Assembly: GCF_008704535.1 (NCBI RefSeq)
Contig: NZ_CP023701.1
Span: 3,908,501-3,972,500, forward strand
DNA length: 64,000 bases
Source: Streptomyces subrutilus
GTDB lineage: Bacteria; Actinomycetota; Actinomycetes; Streptomycetales; Streptomycetaceae
Reading direction: 5' to 3'
The translations under genes and the position numbers were made by a program. Each line of letters opens with the position of its first letter. The first letter of the stretch is position 1. Below the pieces are notes generated by a model that ran no database searches, was not told the DNA's origin, and saw nothing but the letters and a program-made list of their open reading frames with translations. Positions 34,750 through 43,343 of the stretch are shown piece after piece.

Positions 34750-36608
34750 TTCGGGTCCTCCGGGGTGTCGGTGGCGTGGGTCGCCCATTCCAGGAGCCCG
34801 AGGAAGGCCCGGTTGAGCAGCGAGGAGTCGGCGGGCCGCAGGGGGCGCTGGGACATCAGCAGGGCCTGGCCGTAGAGCGATTCCACGGCGGTGGCCGTCA
34901 GCTCCGCGTCGGGGAGCGCGGAGATGCGCCTGATCAGCGGGTTGTTGTGGTTGAGGACCAGCCGGGCACGGGGGGCCGAGCCCCGCAGCGACCCGAGGAT
35001 GCCGGTCCACAGGGAGTCGGCGCCCTCCAGCGCGGCGGTCCGGTCGCGCTCTTGGCGCGCCTGGCGGTCGTCGAGGTAGAGCGCGGGCACGGACACGGGC
35101 TGGAAGGCGCGCAGCACCACGTCGCAGCCCTGGGCTTCCAGGCGGGTGCGCGCGGTGGAGAGGAAGGAGGCCAGTTCGAGCTCGGCGGCGGTCGGCACCG
35201 GGTCGAGGCGCTCGGTGACGGCCCCGGCGTCCAGTTCCGCGACCTTGAGCTCCGGGCGTACGGAGGGCAGCAGGGCCAGCAGGTCGGCGTCGTAGGTGTA
35301 GCCGGCGTTGACGACACCGAGTCCGTGGGCCGCGGCGATCGGCGCGATCTGCCGGAACTCCTCGACGGTGCGGGTGAAGTGGATCTCGCTGTGGGCCGCC
35401 GTGAACTCCACGAGGCTCATCGGGCCGTCGCTGGTCTCGAACGGAAGCCACGGCAGCATCAGGGCGAAGAGCTCCGCATCGTGCCGCGCCATCGACTTCA
35501 CACCGAGGTGGTGGACGCGGAGGAACGCCGCCAGCCGCTCCGGGTCGCTCGCGGCGAGTTCGGCGAGCCAGCCGCGGACGCTGGTGCCGAGGGCGTCGCG
35601 CACGGCGGACAGGGTCTCGTCGTCGTAGAGGTTCTCGCGCGAGGCGGTGGGGCGCAGCGTGTCGGTGTCGACGACGGCGCGTACGAAGAACGCCCAGTCC
35701 GGAAGCAGGTTGTCGGCCCGGTCGGTCAGCAGCATGCCCTTGAGGTGGACGCGGTGCCCGGCCCGGTGCGCGGGGCTGGTCGGCTCGGGAAGGACGTACG
35801 CCACCCCGCGCACGCCGGCCACCGGCAGGTCGAGGTCGATGGTGTCGAGCGGGGTGAAGCCGAAGAGCTCCGCACAGTGCCCGGCGAGCGCGACGCGCCG
35901 TGCGACGGGGGTGGGGAAGGCCCGGTCCCAGACGGCGGGGCGGTCGGTGACGGGACGCGGCGCACCGCCCAGGCCGTCGTCGAAGGTGATCTCGTACGGC
36001 AGCAGGGAGCCGTAGTCGCGGGCCAGTTGCTCGACCTTGGCCGGGACGGTCCACTCGGCGGCGCCCGGTCGGGCCTCCAGTACGACGGTGGTGCCGGGCT
36101 CCGGGCGGGCTTCGTGGGGCAGTTCGCGGACGGTGTAGGAGCCGTCGTCCGCGGCGAGCCACTCGACGGGCGCGGCCTGGGGGTCGCGGGCGGAGCGGGT
36201 GACGACGCGGATCTGGCGGGCCACGACGAAGCAGGCGAGCAGGCCGATGCCGAACTGGCCGAGAAACTCCCGGCGGGCGGTCTCCAGGCCGTGCTCGCCG
36301 CCGCGCTTGGAGCTGCGGCCGATGGTGGCGAGGAGGGAATGGGCCTCGTCGGCGGTGAGGCCGATGCCGCTGTCCTCGATGGTCACGCGGCCGTCGGCCG
36401 CCGCGAGCCGGATGTGGACACGGGCCCCGGGGTCGAGGGCGTGGCGGGCGGTGACGGCGTCCACGGCGTTCTGCAGCAGCTCGCGGACGTAGACGCGCGG
36501 GCTGGAGTAGAGGTGGTGGGAGAGGAGGTCGACCAGGCCGCGCAGGTCTACCTGGAAGTTGTGGGCGGCGGACGGCGGTGCCGACGGGGGCGGGGACGTG
36601 GACGTCAT
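34746..36608 (-). CDS. HSP90-family ATPase (HtpG-like)
   Basis: 620 aa. The N-terminal GHKL ATPase domain has the HSP90 order: YVRELLQNAVDA (E and N for Mg-ATP), IEDSGIGLTADEA, TIGRSSK and GQFGIGLLACF. The middle domain includes GVAYVLPEPTS and VHLKGMLLTDRADNLLPDWAFFVRAVVDTDTLRPTASREN, much as in HtpG. The C-terminal dimerisation domain is shorter and has no MEEVD end (ends TPEDPK). ATG with GAGGTGA upstream. It is coupled to a large TPR protein, an arrangement unlike E. coli htpG. Likely an ATP-driven protein remodelling factor. Confidence 0.88.
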   Translation of the reverse strand: MTSTSPPPSAPPSAAHNFQVDLRGLVDLLSHHLYSSPRVYVRELLQNAVDAVTARHALDPGARVHIRLAAADGRVTIEDSGIGLTADEAHSLLATIGRSSKRGGEHGLETARREFLGQFGIGLLACFVVARQIRVVTRSARDPQAAPVEWLAADDGSYTVRELPHEARPEPGTTVVLEARPGAAEWTVPAKVEQLARDYGSLLPYEITFDDGLGGAPRPVTDRPAVWDRAFPTPVARRVALAGHCAELFGFTPLDTIDLDLPVAGVRGVAYVLPEPTSPAHRAGHRVHLKGMLLTDRADNLLPDWAFFVRAVVDTDTLRPTASRENLYDDETLSAVRDALGTSVRGWLAELAASDPERLAAFLRVHHLGVKSMARHDAELFALMLPWLPFETSDGPMSLVEFTAAHSEIHFTRTVEEFRQIAPIAAAHGLGVVNAGYTYDADLLALLPSVRPELKVAELDAGAVTERLDPVPTAAELELASFLSTARTRLEAQGCDVVLRAFQPVSVPALYLDDRQARQERDRTAALEGADSLWTGILGSLRGSAPRARLVLNHNNPLIRRISALPDAELTATAVESLYGQALLMSQRPLRPADSSLLNRAFLGLLEWATHATDTPEDPK

Positions 36609-36805
36609 AAGGCGTCACCTCGGTGCGTCAGGGATGGTTCGGCGATCGCGAGGTACCCCCCTCACGGATCCCGGAGTGGGAACAGAGTAGGGGGATGATC
36701 TGACAATGCCCTCCTGAATTCCGGTCCGTGGCAGCCGCTTTCGCCCCGCACGCGGGCCCGATCCGGACCCGCTCGGGCAGCCATCGGCGCACGAGGCCCG
36801 ATGCG

Positions 36806-37345
36806 CTACGAGAAGCGCAGGAACCCCGGCGGTACGGCGTCCACCAGCCACACCCCGTTGGCACTCACCCGGAAGACGTGGCCCGCCGCGCGCATCGCCG
36901 CCGCGTCCACGGCCAGTACGACGGGCCGGCCGCGCCGTGCGCCGACGCGGGTCGCGGTCTCCCGGTCGGGCGACAGGTGCACGTGGTGACGGGCCATCGG
37001 GCGCAGGCCCTCGGCGCGGATCGGCTCCAGGGCGGCGGCGACGGTGCCGTGGTAGAGGTACGCGGGCGGCTCGGCCTCGGGGAGGTCCAGGTCCACGGCG
37101 ACGGTGTGGCCCTGACTGGCGCGGATGCGGGTGCCCTCGACGGCGAACCGCTGCTTGTCGTTGGCGGCCACGACGTGGTCGAGCTCGGCCCGGGTGAGGG
37201 CGAAGCCGTGACCGGCGGCCGCGCGCAGCAGGTCCTCCACTTCCACCCATCCCCTGGGGTCGAGCGTCAGCCCGATCCGTTCCGGTTGGTGGCGCAGGTG
37301 CTTCGAGAGGTACTTGGACACCTTCACGGTGCGTCTGTCGTCCAT
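36806..37345 (-). CDS. kptA: RNA 2'-phosphotransferase, Tpt1/KptA family
   Basis: 179 aa. KptA motifs in order: VSKYLSKHLRHQP (catalytic Arg/His near residues 16-18), GWVEVEDLL, AYLYHGT, RHHVHLS and VLAVDAAAMRAAGHVF. The family transfers a 2'-phosphate from RNA to NAD+, or ADP-ribosylates nucleic acid ends. ATG 37345 begins at the conserved part; an upstream ATG adds a Pro/Gly-rich tail. It is encoded on the same strand as the HSP90-like gene and lies just upstream of it, separated by about 200 bp. Confidence 0.92.
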   Translation of the reverse strand: MDDRRTVKVSKYLSKHLRHQPERIGLTLDPRGWVEVEDLLRAAAGHGFALTRAELDHVVAANDKQRFAVEGTRIRASQGHTVAVDLDLPEAEPPAYLYHGTVAAALEPIRAEGLRPMARHHVHLSPDRETATRVGARRGRPVVLAVDAAAMRAAGHVFRVSANGVWLVDAVPPGFLRFS

Positions 37346-37486
37346 GGCCCCAGGGTGCCCCGTCGGGCGGCCGGGGGGCCGGGCATTTCCGGGTGCGGGT
37401 GCCCGGTGCGCTGTGGACACCCCCTATCGGCGTTCCAGGACACGGAATACATTTTCCGCCAAGACGTCCGTTCCGGGGGAGGAACC

Positions 37487-38350
37487 ATGACAGCCCGTAC
37501 GTCCCTGCCGCGCCGGGCGGCCGCCGAACTGATCGGCACCGCCGGCCTGCTCGTGGTCGTCATCGGCTCCGGCATCCAGTCCGCCCAGCTCAGCGTCGAC
37601 AGCGGTGTCGCCCTCCTGGCCAACTCGCTGGCCTCCGGCATCGGCCTCGGGCTGATCATCACCCTCTTCGGACCGCTGTCCGGCGCCCATCTCAACCCCG
37701 TGGTCACGCTGACGTCCTGGTGGGCCCGGCGCACCGGGGGCGAGGGGCTCGGCGGGCGGGACGCACTCGCCTACACCGCCGCACAGCTCGTCGGGGCGGT
37801 CGGCGGCGCCGTCCTCGCGGAGACCATGTTCGGCCGGACGCCCGGTGTCTTCGCCACCCAGGTGCGCGACGGCGGGCACCTGCTGATCGGCGAGGTGGTG
37901 GCCACGGCCGGCCTGGTCCTGGTCATCCAGGGCCTGGGCCGTACCGGTCGGCAGAGGTTCGTCCCGGTCGCCGTCGCCGCGTACATCGCCGCCGCGATCT
38001 GGTTCACCTCCTCAGGCTCCTTCGCCAACCCGGCCGGTACGGTCGGGCGCAGCTTCAGCGACTCCTTCACGGGCATCGCCCCGCAGTCGCTGCCGGGCTT
38101 CATCGGGGCCCAGCTGGTCGGCGGCGTCCTCGGCATGGGCCTGGTCGGCCTGCTCTACGGAGGCCCCCGCACCGGGCGCGTGACGGCGCCCGCGGAACCG
38201 GCCGGGGCCCTTCCCGAGACCGGCCCACCGCCGCACACGTCGGACGCGGAACCGGACGCGGAGCCGACCATGGAACCGACCGCGGAACCGGACGCGGAGC
38301 GGCGCCCGGAGGCGGGGACGGGAACGGCCGCCGCACCGGCGGTTTCCTAG
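37487..38350 (+). CDS. Aquaporin-family channel (MIP) with acidic C-terminal tail
   Basis: 287 aa. Six helices and the two half-helix motifs SGAHLNPVVTL (NPV in the first) and FANPAGTVGRSFS (NPA in the second). The tail after about residue 235 is Glu/Pro/Asp/Ala-rich with EPDAEP repeats and likely disordered. Moves water, glycerol or a small neutral solute; the changed first NPA leaves the substrate open. Strong GGGGGAGGA before the ATG. Confidence 0.9.
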   Translation: MTARTSLPRRAAAELIGTAGLLVVVIGSGIQSAQLSVDSGVALLANSLASGIGLGLIITLFGPLSGAHLNPVVTLTSWWARRTGGEGLGGRDALAYTAAQLVGAVGGAVLAETMFGRTPGVFATQVRDGGHLLIGEVVATAGLVLVIQGLGRTGRQRFVPVAVAAYIAAAIWFTSSGSFANPAGTVGRSFSDSFTGIAPQSLPGFIGAQLVGGVLGMGLVGLLYGGPRTGRVTAPAEPAGALPETGPPPHTSDAEPDAEPTMEPTAEPDAERRPEAGTGTAAAPAVS

Positions 38351-38405
38351 AGGGACGGTCGAGGCCGAACGGCGACGAGCCCGGGTTTCCCACAGGAGAG
38401 GGAAG

Positions 38406-38488
38406 TTGTCCACAGCCGTTTGGGATGGTTTTGGCGGCAAAAGCATGATCCGCCCTGTGGACTACGCTGTGGACAGCCGTGTGGACAG
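38406..38488. promoter_or_regulatory. DnaA-box cluster outside oriC
   Basis: TTGTCCACA at 38406-38414 matches the Streptomyces DnaA-box consensus. On the other strand, TGTGGACTA (38456-38464), TGTGGACAG (38468-38476) and TGTGGACAG (38480-38488) each differ by one base. Four boxes within 83 bp lie in the non-coding gap between the aquaporin and the MerR gene. The nearest genes are not dnaA or dnaN. Confidence 0.7.
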
Positions 38489-38520
38489 CGGCCGTTTCAC
38501 AGGCCCGAGCGGATGGTTCT

Positions 38521-38549
38521 CCCGGACCCGGACCCGGACCCGGACCCGG
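38521..38549. repeat. Short CGGACC-type tandem repeat
   Basis: Five tandem 6-base units of CGGACC type occupy 38521-38549, in the gap between the aquaporin and the MerR gene. No coding or regulatory role is evident. Confidence 0.5.
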
Positions 38550-38609
38550 GTACTGGTCCGGGTCGCGGTCGCCCGCGATGCGGCCCCGCCCCTCCCGCCC
38601 CTCCCGACG

Positions 38610-39524
38610 CTACCGGTCCTCCCGGCTCGCCAAGGCGTTCATGGTGCGGGCCTGGAGCTCGCGCTCCGTCGCCGCGCGCACGAACTCCGCGACGTTCTCG
38701 GCCCCGACGAGCTCTTGGACCGCCCGCACCGTCTGCGCCGGAAGGGCCACCGGGGCCGACCCGGACGGCTGGGCGGCGCCGGCCGCTCCCAGGTGCTGCT
38801 GCAGGTGGCGGGTGGCGAAGAGGCGCATGGCCCGGGCCAGCTCGGCGTCGACCGTCTGCTGGGCCAGCGGCCGCAGCCGACGCACCATCGTGGCCGCCTC
38901 CGCCGCATCGGAGTCCGTGGGCGGCACCTGCCCCAGGTAGCGAGCGAAGACGTGTTCGGTGGTGAACTCCAGGAACCGCGAGGCTATGTGCTCCACCTGC
39001 CCGCGCAGCTCCCGAAGGTGTCCGGTGATCGCCGGCAGCGGCACCCCGGCCGCGTACAGTTCGGCCGCGACCGCCAGTTCCTGCGGGGAGGGGACCAGGA
39101 ACTGGTCCGGGCGCCCGGGGATCGCCTCCAGCACCCCCAGGTCGCAGGCCTCGCCGACCGCGTCGTCGTCCGGCTGGCCGCCGAACCTCTCGTTCAGCTC
39201 CGCCCGAGTGATCCGGGCGGCCTCCTCGTCGGTCCACGGCCCGTGCACCTCGGCGACCAGGCCCAGCACACCGCCCAGCCCGCGCCCCGCGTCCCACGCC
39301 TCCAAAAGCTCCTTGATGGACGCCAGGGTGTAGCCGCGGTCCAGCAGGTCCGCGATCTGGCGCAGCCGCGCCAGATGCGTGTCACGGTAGACGTTGGACC
39401 GGCCCCGCCGCTCCGGCTTGGGCAGCAGACCGCGGTCCTGGTACGCCCGGATCGTGCGCACCGTGGCCCCGCTGTGGTGCGCCAGATCCTCGATCCGGTA
39501 CTCGGCTACCGCCTGCTCGGACAA
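38610..39524 (-). CDS. MerR-family transcriptional regulator
   Basis: 304 aa. The N-terminal MerR HTH is YRIEDLAHHSGATVRTIRAY followed by DRGLLPKPERRGRSNVY and LLDRGYTLASIKELL. The C-terminal 200 residues are a helical domain of unknown ligand, without the metal-binding Cys pattern of MerR itself. It starts 11 bp after the stop of the PF10118 gene and is the last gene of a four-gene operon on the minus strand. Confidence 0.88.
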   Translation of the reverse strand: MSEQAVAEYRIEDLAHHSGATVRTIRAYQDRGLLPKPERRGRSNVYRDTHLARLRQIADLLDRGYTLASIKELLEAWDAGRGLGGVLGLVAEVHGPWTDEEAARITRAELNERFGGQPDDDAVGEACDLGVLEAIPGRPDQFLVPSPQELAVAAELYAAGVPLPAITGHLRELRGQVEHIASRFLEFTTEHVFARYLGQVPPTDSDAAEAATMVRRLRPLAQQTVDAELARAMRLFATRHLQQHLGAAGAAQPSGSAPVALPAQTVRAVQELVGAENVAEFVRAATERELQARTMNALASREDR

Positions 39525-39534
39525 TCCCGGCTCC

Positions 39535-40506
39535 CTACGACATCGCGGCTCGGCCGACCGCGCCCGCTGCGGCCCGGGCGGCAGGCGAAGCCGCGAGGTA
39601 CTCGACCGCCCTGCGCAGCGAGCCCTCCTGCGAGGGATGGTACGACCGCCGGAAGTAGCGGGGTATGGCCGTGCCGAGCTCTCTCCACGGCGGCAGCAGT
39701 CCGCGCGCCACCGCCCGGTTGTGCGCGCGCAGCGAATAGCGGGCCCGACCGGCCAGTTCCGGGTCGTTGCGCATGAGGTACGCGGCGCCCCACATCCACA
39801 GCCACGCCAGTACGGGGGCGACCACCACCATGCCCTCGATGCGGCGTGCGTACCGGGGCAGACCGGAGCCCCCGCAGTGCTGGTACAGGTCGAAGGCGAC
39901 CGAGCGGTGCTCGACCTCCTCCGCGCCGTGCCAGCGCAGCAGGTCCAGCATCACCCCGTCCGCCCCGGCCCGGTCGAGCCCTTCCGCCCGCAGCACCCAG
40001 TCGCCGAGCACCGCCGTGAACTGCTCGACGGCGGCCACCACGGAGAGCCGGAAGCGCAACCACTCCTGCGCCGTGACGGGTGCTCCGAAGGGCGGGGTCT
40101 CGCCGAGCAACCGGTCGAAGAGGAGGTCCACGTACGTCGTGAACCCGTCCGTCGGAAGCCGCTGTTCGGCCAGGTGGTCGAGCACGTACGCGTGCTGCAC
40201 GCTGTGCGTGGCCTCCTGGCCCATGAACCCCTCGACGTCCTTGCGCAGCTCGGGATCGGTGACCAGCGGCAGGCCCTCCCTGAGGACCTTCACGAACCAC
40301 CGCTCCCCGGCCGGCAGCAGCAGGTGCAGAACGTTGATCACGTGGGTGGCGGTCGGTTCGCCGGGTATCCAGTGCAGCGGGGTCGTCCCCCAGTCGAAGG
40401 CCACCCGCCGCGGAGCGATCGGATACGGGTCCGCAAGCGGGTGCGGCTCGGGGCGGTCACCGCCGGCCGCGTCCGTCCCCGACCCCGCTCCCGTCCGCCG
40501 GGTCAC
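39535..40506 (-). CDS. Predicted metal-dependent hydrolase (PF10118)
   Basis: 323 aa. Glu/His-rich segments typical of diiron-like helical bundle proteins are GQEATHSVQHAY and LLRWHGAEEVEHRSVAFD. The N-terminus has a family-like PRRVAFDWGTTPLHWIPG and a hydrophobic helix MVVVAPVLAWLWMWGAAYL suggests membrane contact. Annotated in this family as metal-dependent hydrolase, but activity is unproven. The GTG start overlaps the stop of the hydrolase-SDR gene (GTGA), so the two are coupled. Confidence 0.82.
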   Translation of the reverse strand: MTRRTGAGSGTDAAGGDRPEPHPLADPYPIAPRRVAFDWGTTPLHWIPGEPTATHVINVLHLLLPAGERWFVKVLREGLPLVTDPELRKDVEGFMGQEATHSVQHAYVLDHLAEQRLPTDGFTTYVDLLFDRLLGETPPFGAPVTAQEWLRFRLSVVAAVEQFTAVLGDWVLRAEGLDRAGADGVMLDLLRWHGAEEVEHRSVAFDLYQHCGGSGLPRYARRIEGMVVVAPVLAWLWMWGAAYLMRNDPELAGRARYSLRAHNRAVARGLLPPWRELGTAIPRYFRRSYHPSQEGSLRRAVEYLAASPAARAAAGAVGRAAMS

Positions 40507-42275
40507 AGCGGGGGCTCCAGCTTCGCGAAGGCCCGCAGCGTGCGCGGGGCGAAGCGGGACATCCACAGCGCGGCCTTGGACTCCGGGGTCACCGGCACCA
40601 CGGCCTCATTGCGCACCACGGCCCGCAGGATCGCGTCGGCGACCTTCTCCGGCGGGAAGTTGCGCAGCCCGTACAGTCGCGAGGACCGCTGCTGACGGCG
40701 CTTCTCCTCGGCCTCGTCGACCCCGGCGAAGCGGGAGGTGGCGGTGATGTTGGTGTTCACGATGCCGGGGCAGATCGCGGAGACGCCGATGGACTTCGAC
40801 GCCAGTTCCGCGCGCAGGCACTCCGACAGCATCAGCACCGCCGCCTTCGAGGTGCTGTACGCGGGCAGCGTCTTGGAGGGCAGGTAGGCGGCGGCGGACG
40901 CGGTGTTGACGATGTGGCCGCCCTGGCCGCGCTCGGCCATCTGCCTGCCGAAGATCCGGCAGCCGTGGATGACGCCCCACAGGTTGACGTCGAGGAGCTT
41001 CTTCCAGTCCTCCGCACTGGTGTCGAGGAAGGCCCCGGACAGGCCGATCCCGGCGTTGTTGACCAGGACGTCCACGATTCCGTACTCGGCGGCCACCTTC
41101 ACCGCGAGCTTCTCCATGGCCTGTTCGTCACCGACGTCCACACACTCGCCCCAGGCCTCGGGGGCGCCGACCAGCCGGGCCATCTCGGCCGTGCGCGCGG
41201 CGCCCTCGCCGTCCCGGTCCACGGCCACGATCCGGGCGCCGGCCTCGGCGAACGCGAAGGCGGTGGCCCGGCCGATGCCGCTGGCCGCACCGGTCACCAG
41301 CACCAGCTGGCCCCCGAAGCGATCCGCGTACCGCCCCGGGGCGCGCTGCTCGGGGGCCCGGCCGGCCGGCTCCTCCCGACCGGTCACGAACTCGGTGATC
41401 CAGGCGGCCAGCTGGTCCGGCCGCGTCCGGGGCACCCAGTGCTTGGCGGGCAGGGTCCGCCGCACCAGGTCCGGGGCCCACCGCTCCAGGTCGTCGTAGA
41501 GGCGCTCGGACAGGAAGGCGTCGCCGGTCGGGGTGATCAGCTGTACCGGGACGTGCGCGTAGGCGTCGGCGCGCGGCCTGCGCAACCTGGGCCGCACGTT
41601 GTCCCGGTACAGCCAGGCCCCGTGCGCCGCGTCGGAGGGCAGCGAGGCCGTCGGGTACGCGCCGGCCGGCACCTTCTCGACGCGCTGGAGGATCGCGGGC
41701 CACCGCTTGCCGAGCGGCCCGCGCCAGGCGAGCTCCGGCAGCACGGGCGTGTGCAGCATGTACACGTACCAGGACTTGGCTCCCTGGCCGAGGAGCTGGG
41801 CGGCCCGGCGCGGGGTGGGCCGCGCCATCCGCTCCTTGATCCAGTGCCCGAAGTGGTCCAGGGAGGGCCCCGACATCGAGGTGAAGGAGGCGATCCGTCC
41901 CTCGGTGCGGGCGACCGTCGCGAACTCCCAGCCCTGGACGGAGCCCCAGTCGTGGCCGACCAGGTGCACGGGCCGGTCCGGGCTGACCGCGTCCGCGACC
42001 GCCAGGAAGTCGTCCGTCAGCTTCTCCAGCGTGAACCCGCCCCGCAGCGGCTGCGGTGCGGTGGAGCGCCCGTGGCCGCGCACGTCGTACAGCACCACGT
42101 GGAAGCGGGCGGCCAGCCGCTCCGCCACCTCCGACCAGACCTCCTTGCTGTCCGGGTACCCGTGCACCAGCACCACGGTCGGCCGGTCCGTCTCGCCGAG
42201 CTCGACGACGCAGAGCTCGACCCCGCCGGTGCGCACCCGGCGCTCGCGCGCGCCCGCCAGTCCCATCCCGTTCAT
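40503..42275 (-). CDS. Alpha/beta hydrolase - short-chain dehydrogenase fusion (EphD-like)
   Basis: 590 aa. The N-terminal hydrolase domain (about 15-300) has VLVHGYPDSKEVW, LVGHDWGSVQGWEF (nucleophile Asp in G-H-D-W-G) and a late His in LPAKHWVPRTRP. The C-terminal SDR (about 325-590) has VLVTGASGIGRATAF-like TGAASGIG, the NNAG motif and the YSTSKAAV YxxxK pair. The same fusion is known in Mycobacterium tuberculosis EphD. The hydrolase resembles epoxide hydrolases. Start and stop codons overlap both neighbours (ATGA and GTGA). Likely acts on lipid or epoxide-like compounds, by analogy only. Confidence 0.9.
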   Translation of the reverse strand: MNGMGLAGARERRVRTGGVELCVVELGETDRPTVVLVHGYPDSKEVWSEVAERLAARFHVVLYDVRGHGRSTAPQPLRGGFTLEKLTDDFLAVADAVSPDRPVHLVGHDWGSVQGWEFATVARTEGRIASFTSMSGPSLDHFGHWIKERMARPTPRRAAQLLGQGAKSWYVYMLHTPVLPELAWRGPLGKRWPAILQRVEKVPAGAYPTASLPSDAAHGAWLYRDNVRPRLRRPRADAYAHVPVQLITPTGDAFLSERLYDDLERWAPDLVRRTLPAKHWVPRTRPDQLAAWITEFVTGREEPAGRAPEQRAPGRYADRFGGQLVLVTGAASGIGRATAFAFAEAGARIVAVDRDGEGAARTAEMARLVGAPEAWGECVDVGDEQAMEKLAVKVAAEYGIVDVLVNNAGIGLSGAFLDTSAEDWKKLLDVNLWGVIHGCRIFGRQMAERGQGGHIVNTASAAAYLPSKTLPAYSTSKAAVLMLSECLRAELASKSIGVSAICPGIVNTNITATSRFAGVDEAEEKRRQQRSSRLYGLRNFPPEKVADAILRAVVRNEAVVPVTPESKAALWMSRFAPRTLRAFAKLEPPL

Positions 42276-43129
42276 GCCGCCATCTCCTCAGCCCAGCGCC
42301 GCACGTGCGGCAGATCCTCGTCCAGCCAGAACGCGCTCTCCTCGGGGTCCCGGGAGTCGGTGACCACCAGGATCTCCTCGAACTTCGCACCGGTGCCCCG
42401 GAACCCCAGGTGCGGCTCCACCGCCCACAGGCCCGGCTGCGGCGGATGGTCGGAGAAGCGGTACGGGCTCCACAGCGGGGACCACCCCTCACGGTGCCCG
42501 TGCAGGGCGTCGCCCGCCAGCCCCTTCAGCGACTGCGTGCCGAATCCGAACGCCGTGGGCGACCAGCGCCGCTCCCGGACCCGGTCGATCTTGTGGGCGA
42601 TCACGCCGAAGGGGTACGCGCGGTGCCGGTTGGCGTAGCCCTGCCGCGTCATCAGCCGTTCGACGTTCTCGTATATCTCCCGCAGGGAACGCCGCTCGCG
42701 CACCTGCTCCAGGATCAGCACCCGGTGGGCCCGCAGATCCGCCATGAGCCGGTCCTGCACCGGATTGAGCCCGAGGCTCCCGGAGTAGCCGATGTCGGCC
42801 GAGTAACCCCGGTAGACCGGCGCCATGTCGAGGATGAACGGCATCCCCGGCTCCAGCTTGCGGTTCGTCGGGAAGAACTGCAGCGGGAAGCGGAAGTTCG
42901 CGAAGGCCGTCCGGTCCCCGAACCAGGCGAACGGGAGGTGGAACCAGTCCCGCACGCCCCGCTCGCGCAGCCACTCGCGCTGCATCCGCGCGGCCTCCCG
43001 CTCACTCACCCCGGGCCGCAACTGCGCGGCGACCGCCTCGGCGCAGGCGTACGAGAGCCGCTGCACCTCTCTGAACCCGTCGAGATCGGCGGTGAGTTGC
43101 GCGGTGCGGTGCTTGGTGTCCCCAGCCAT
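42272..43129 (-). CDS. M24-family metallopeptidase-like protein
   Basis: 285 aa. The pita-bread fold core is seen in PFILDMAPVYRGYSADIGYSG (the two Asp metal ligands) and WAVEPHLGFRGTGAKFEEILVVT (Glu ligands). The first metal His and the usual HGxGH motif are weakly conserved, so peptidase activity is uncertain. The start ATG 43129 is the only one that fits; longer readings run through non-coding sequence. First gene of the operon with the hydrolase-SDR, PF10118 and MerR genes (4 bp overlap with the next). Confidence 0.8.
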   Translation of the reverse strand: MAGDTKHRTAQLTADLDGFREVQRLSYACAEAVAAQLRPGVSEREAARMQREWLRERGVRDWFHLPFAWFGDRTAFANFRFPLQFFPTNRKLEPGMPFILDMAPVYRGYSADIGYSGSLGLNPVQDRLMADLRAHRVLILEQVRERRSLREIYENVERLMTRQGYANRHRAYPFGVIAHKIDRVRERRWSPTAFGFGTQSLKGLAGDALHGHREGWSPLWSPYRFSDHPPQPGLWAVEPHLGFRGTGAKFEEILVVTDSRDPEESAFWLDEDLPHVRRWAEEMAA

Positions 43130-43222
43130 GCCCAGTCCGTCCCTGTAGCCGTACGCGCCCGTAACTTGACACTGATGAATGTGACAATGGCCGGAGATCA
43201 CGTCAAGGCCCGTGCACGGACC

Positions 43223-43231
43223 TGTGGACAA
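43223..43231. promoter_or_regulatory. Single DnaA box
   Basis: TGTGGACAA, a perfect reverse-complement of the Streptomyces DnaA box, lies in the 214 bp divergent promoter region between the M24 operon and the ABC genes. Confidence 0.5.
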
Positions 43232-43343
43232 ACTTGTCCGGGTCACATCAGCCTTCGGTACCGCCCCGTACGCCTCAAGACGGAGACGGGGTCCCTCTCC
43301 AGGTCTGACGTTTCGAGCGAGCCACACCACTAACGTCGAACCC

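Noticed and set aside
31702..36618. Single 1638-residue protein spanning the TPR and HSP90 genes
   Set aside because: The N-terminal 600 residues are an Arg/Pro-rich out-of-frame reading of the HSP90-like gene. The real TPR gene begins at the coupled GTG at 34749.
38351..38609. oriC
   Set aside because: DnaA boxes are present but too few, and dnaA/dnaN are absent; Streptomyces oriC lies between those genes.
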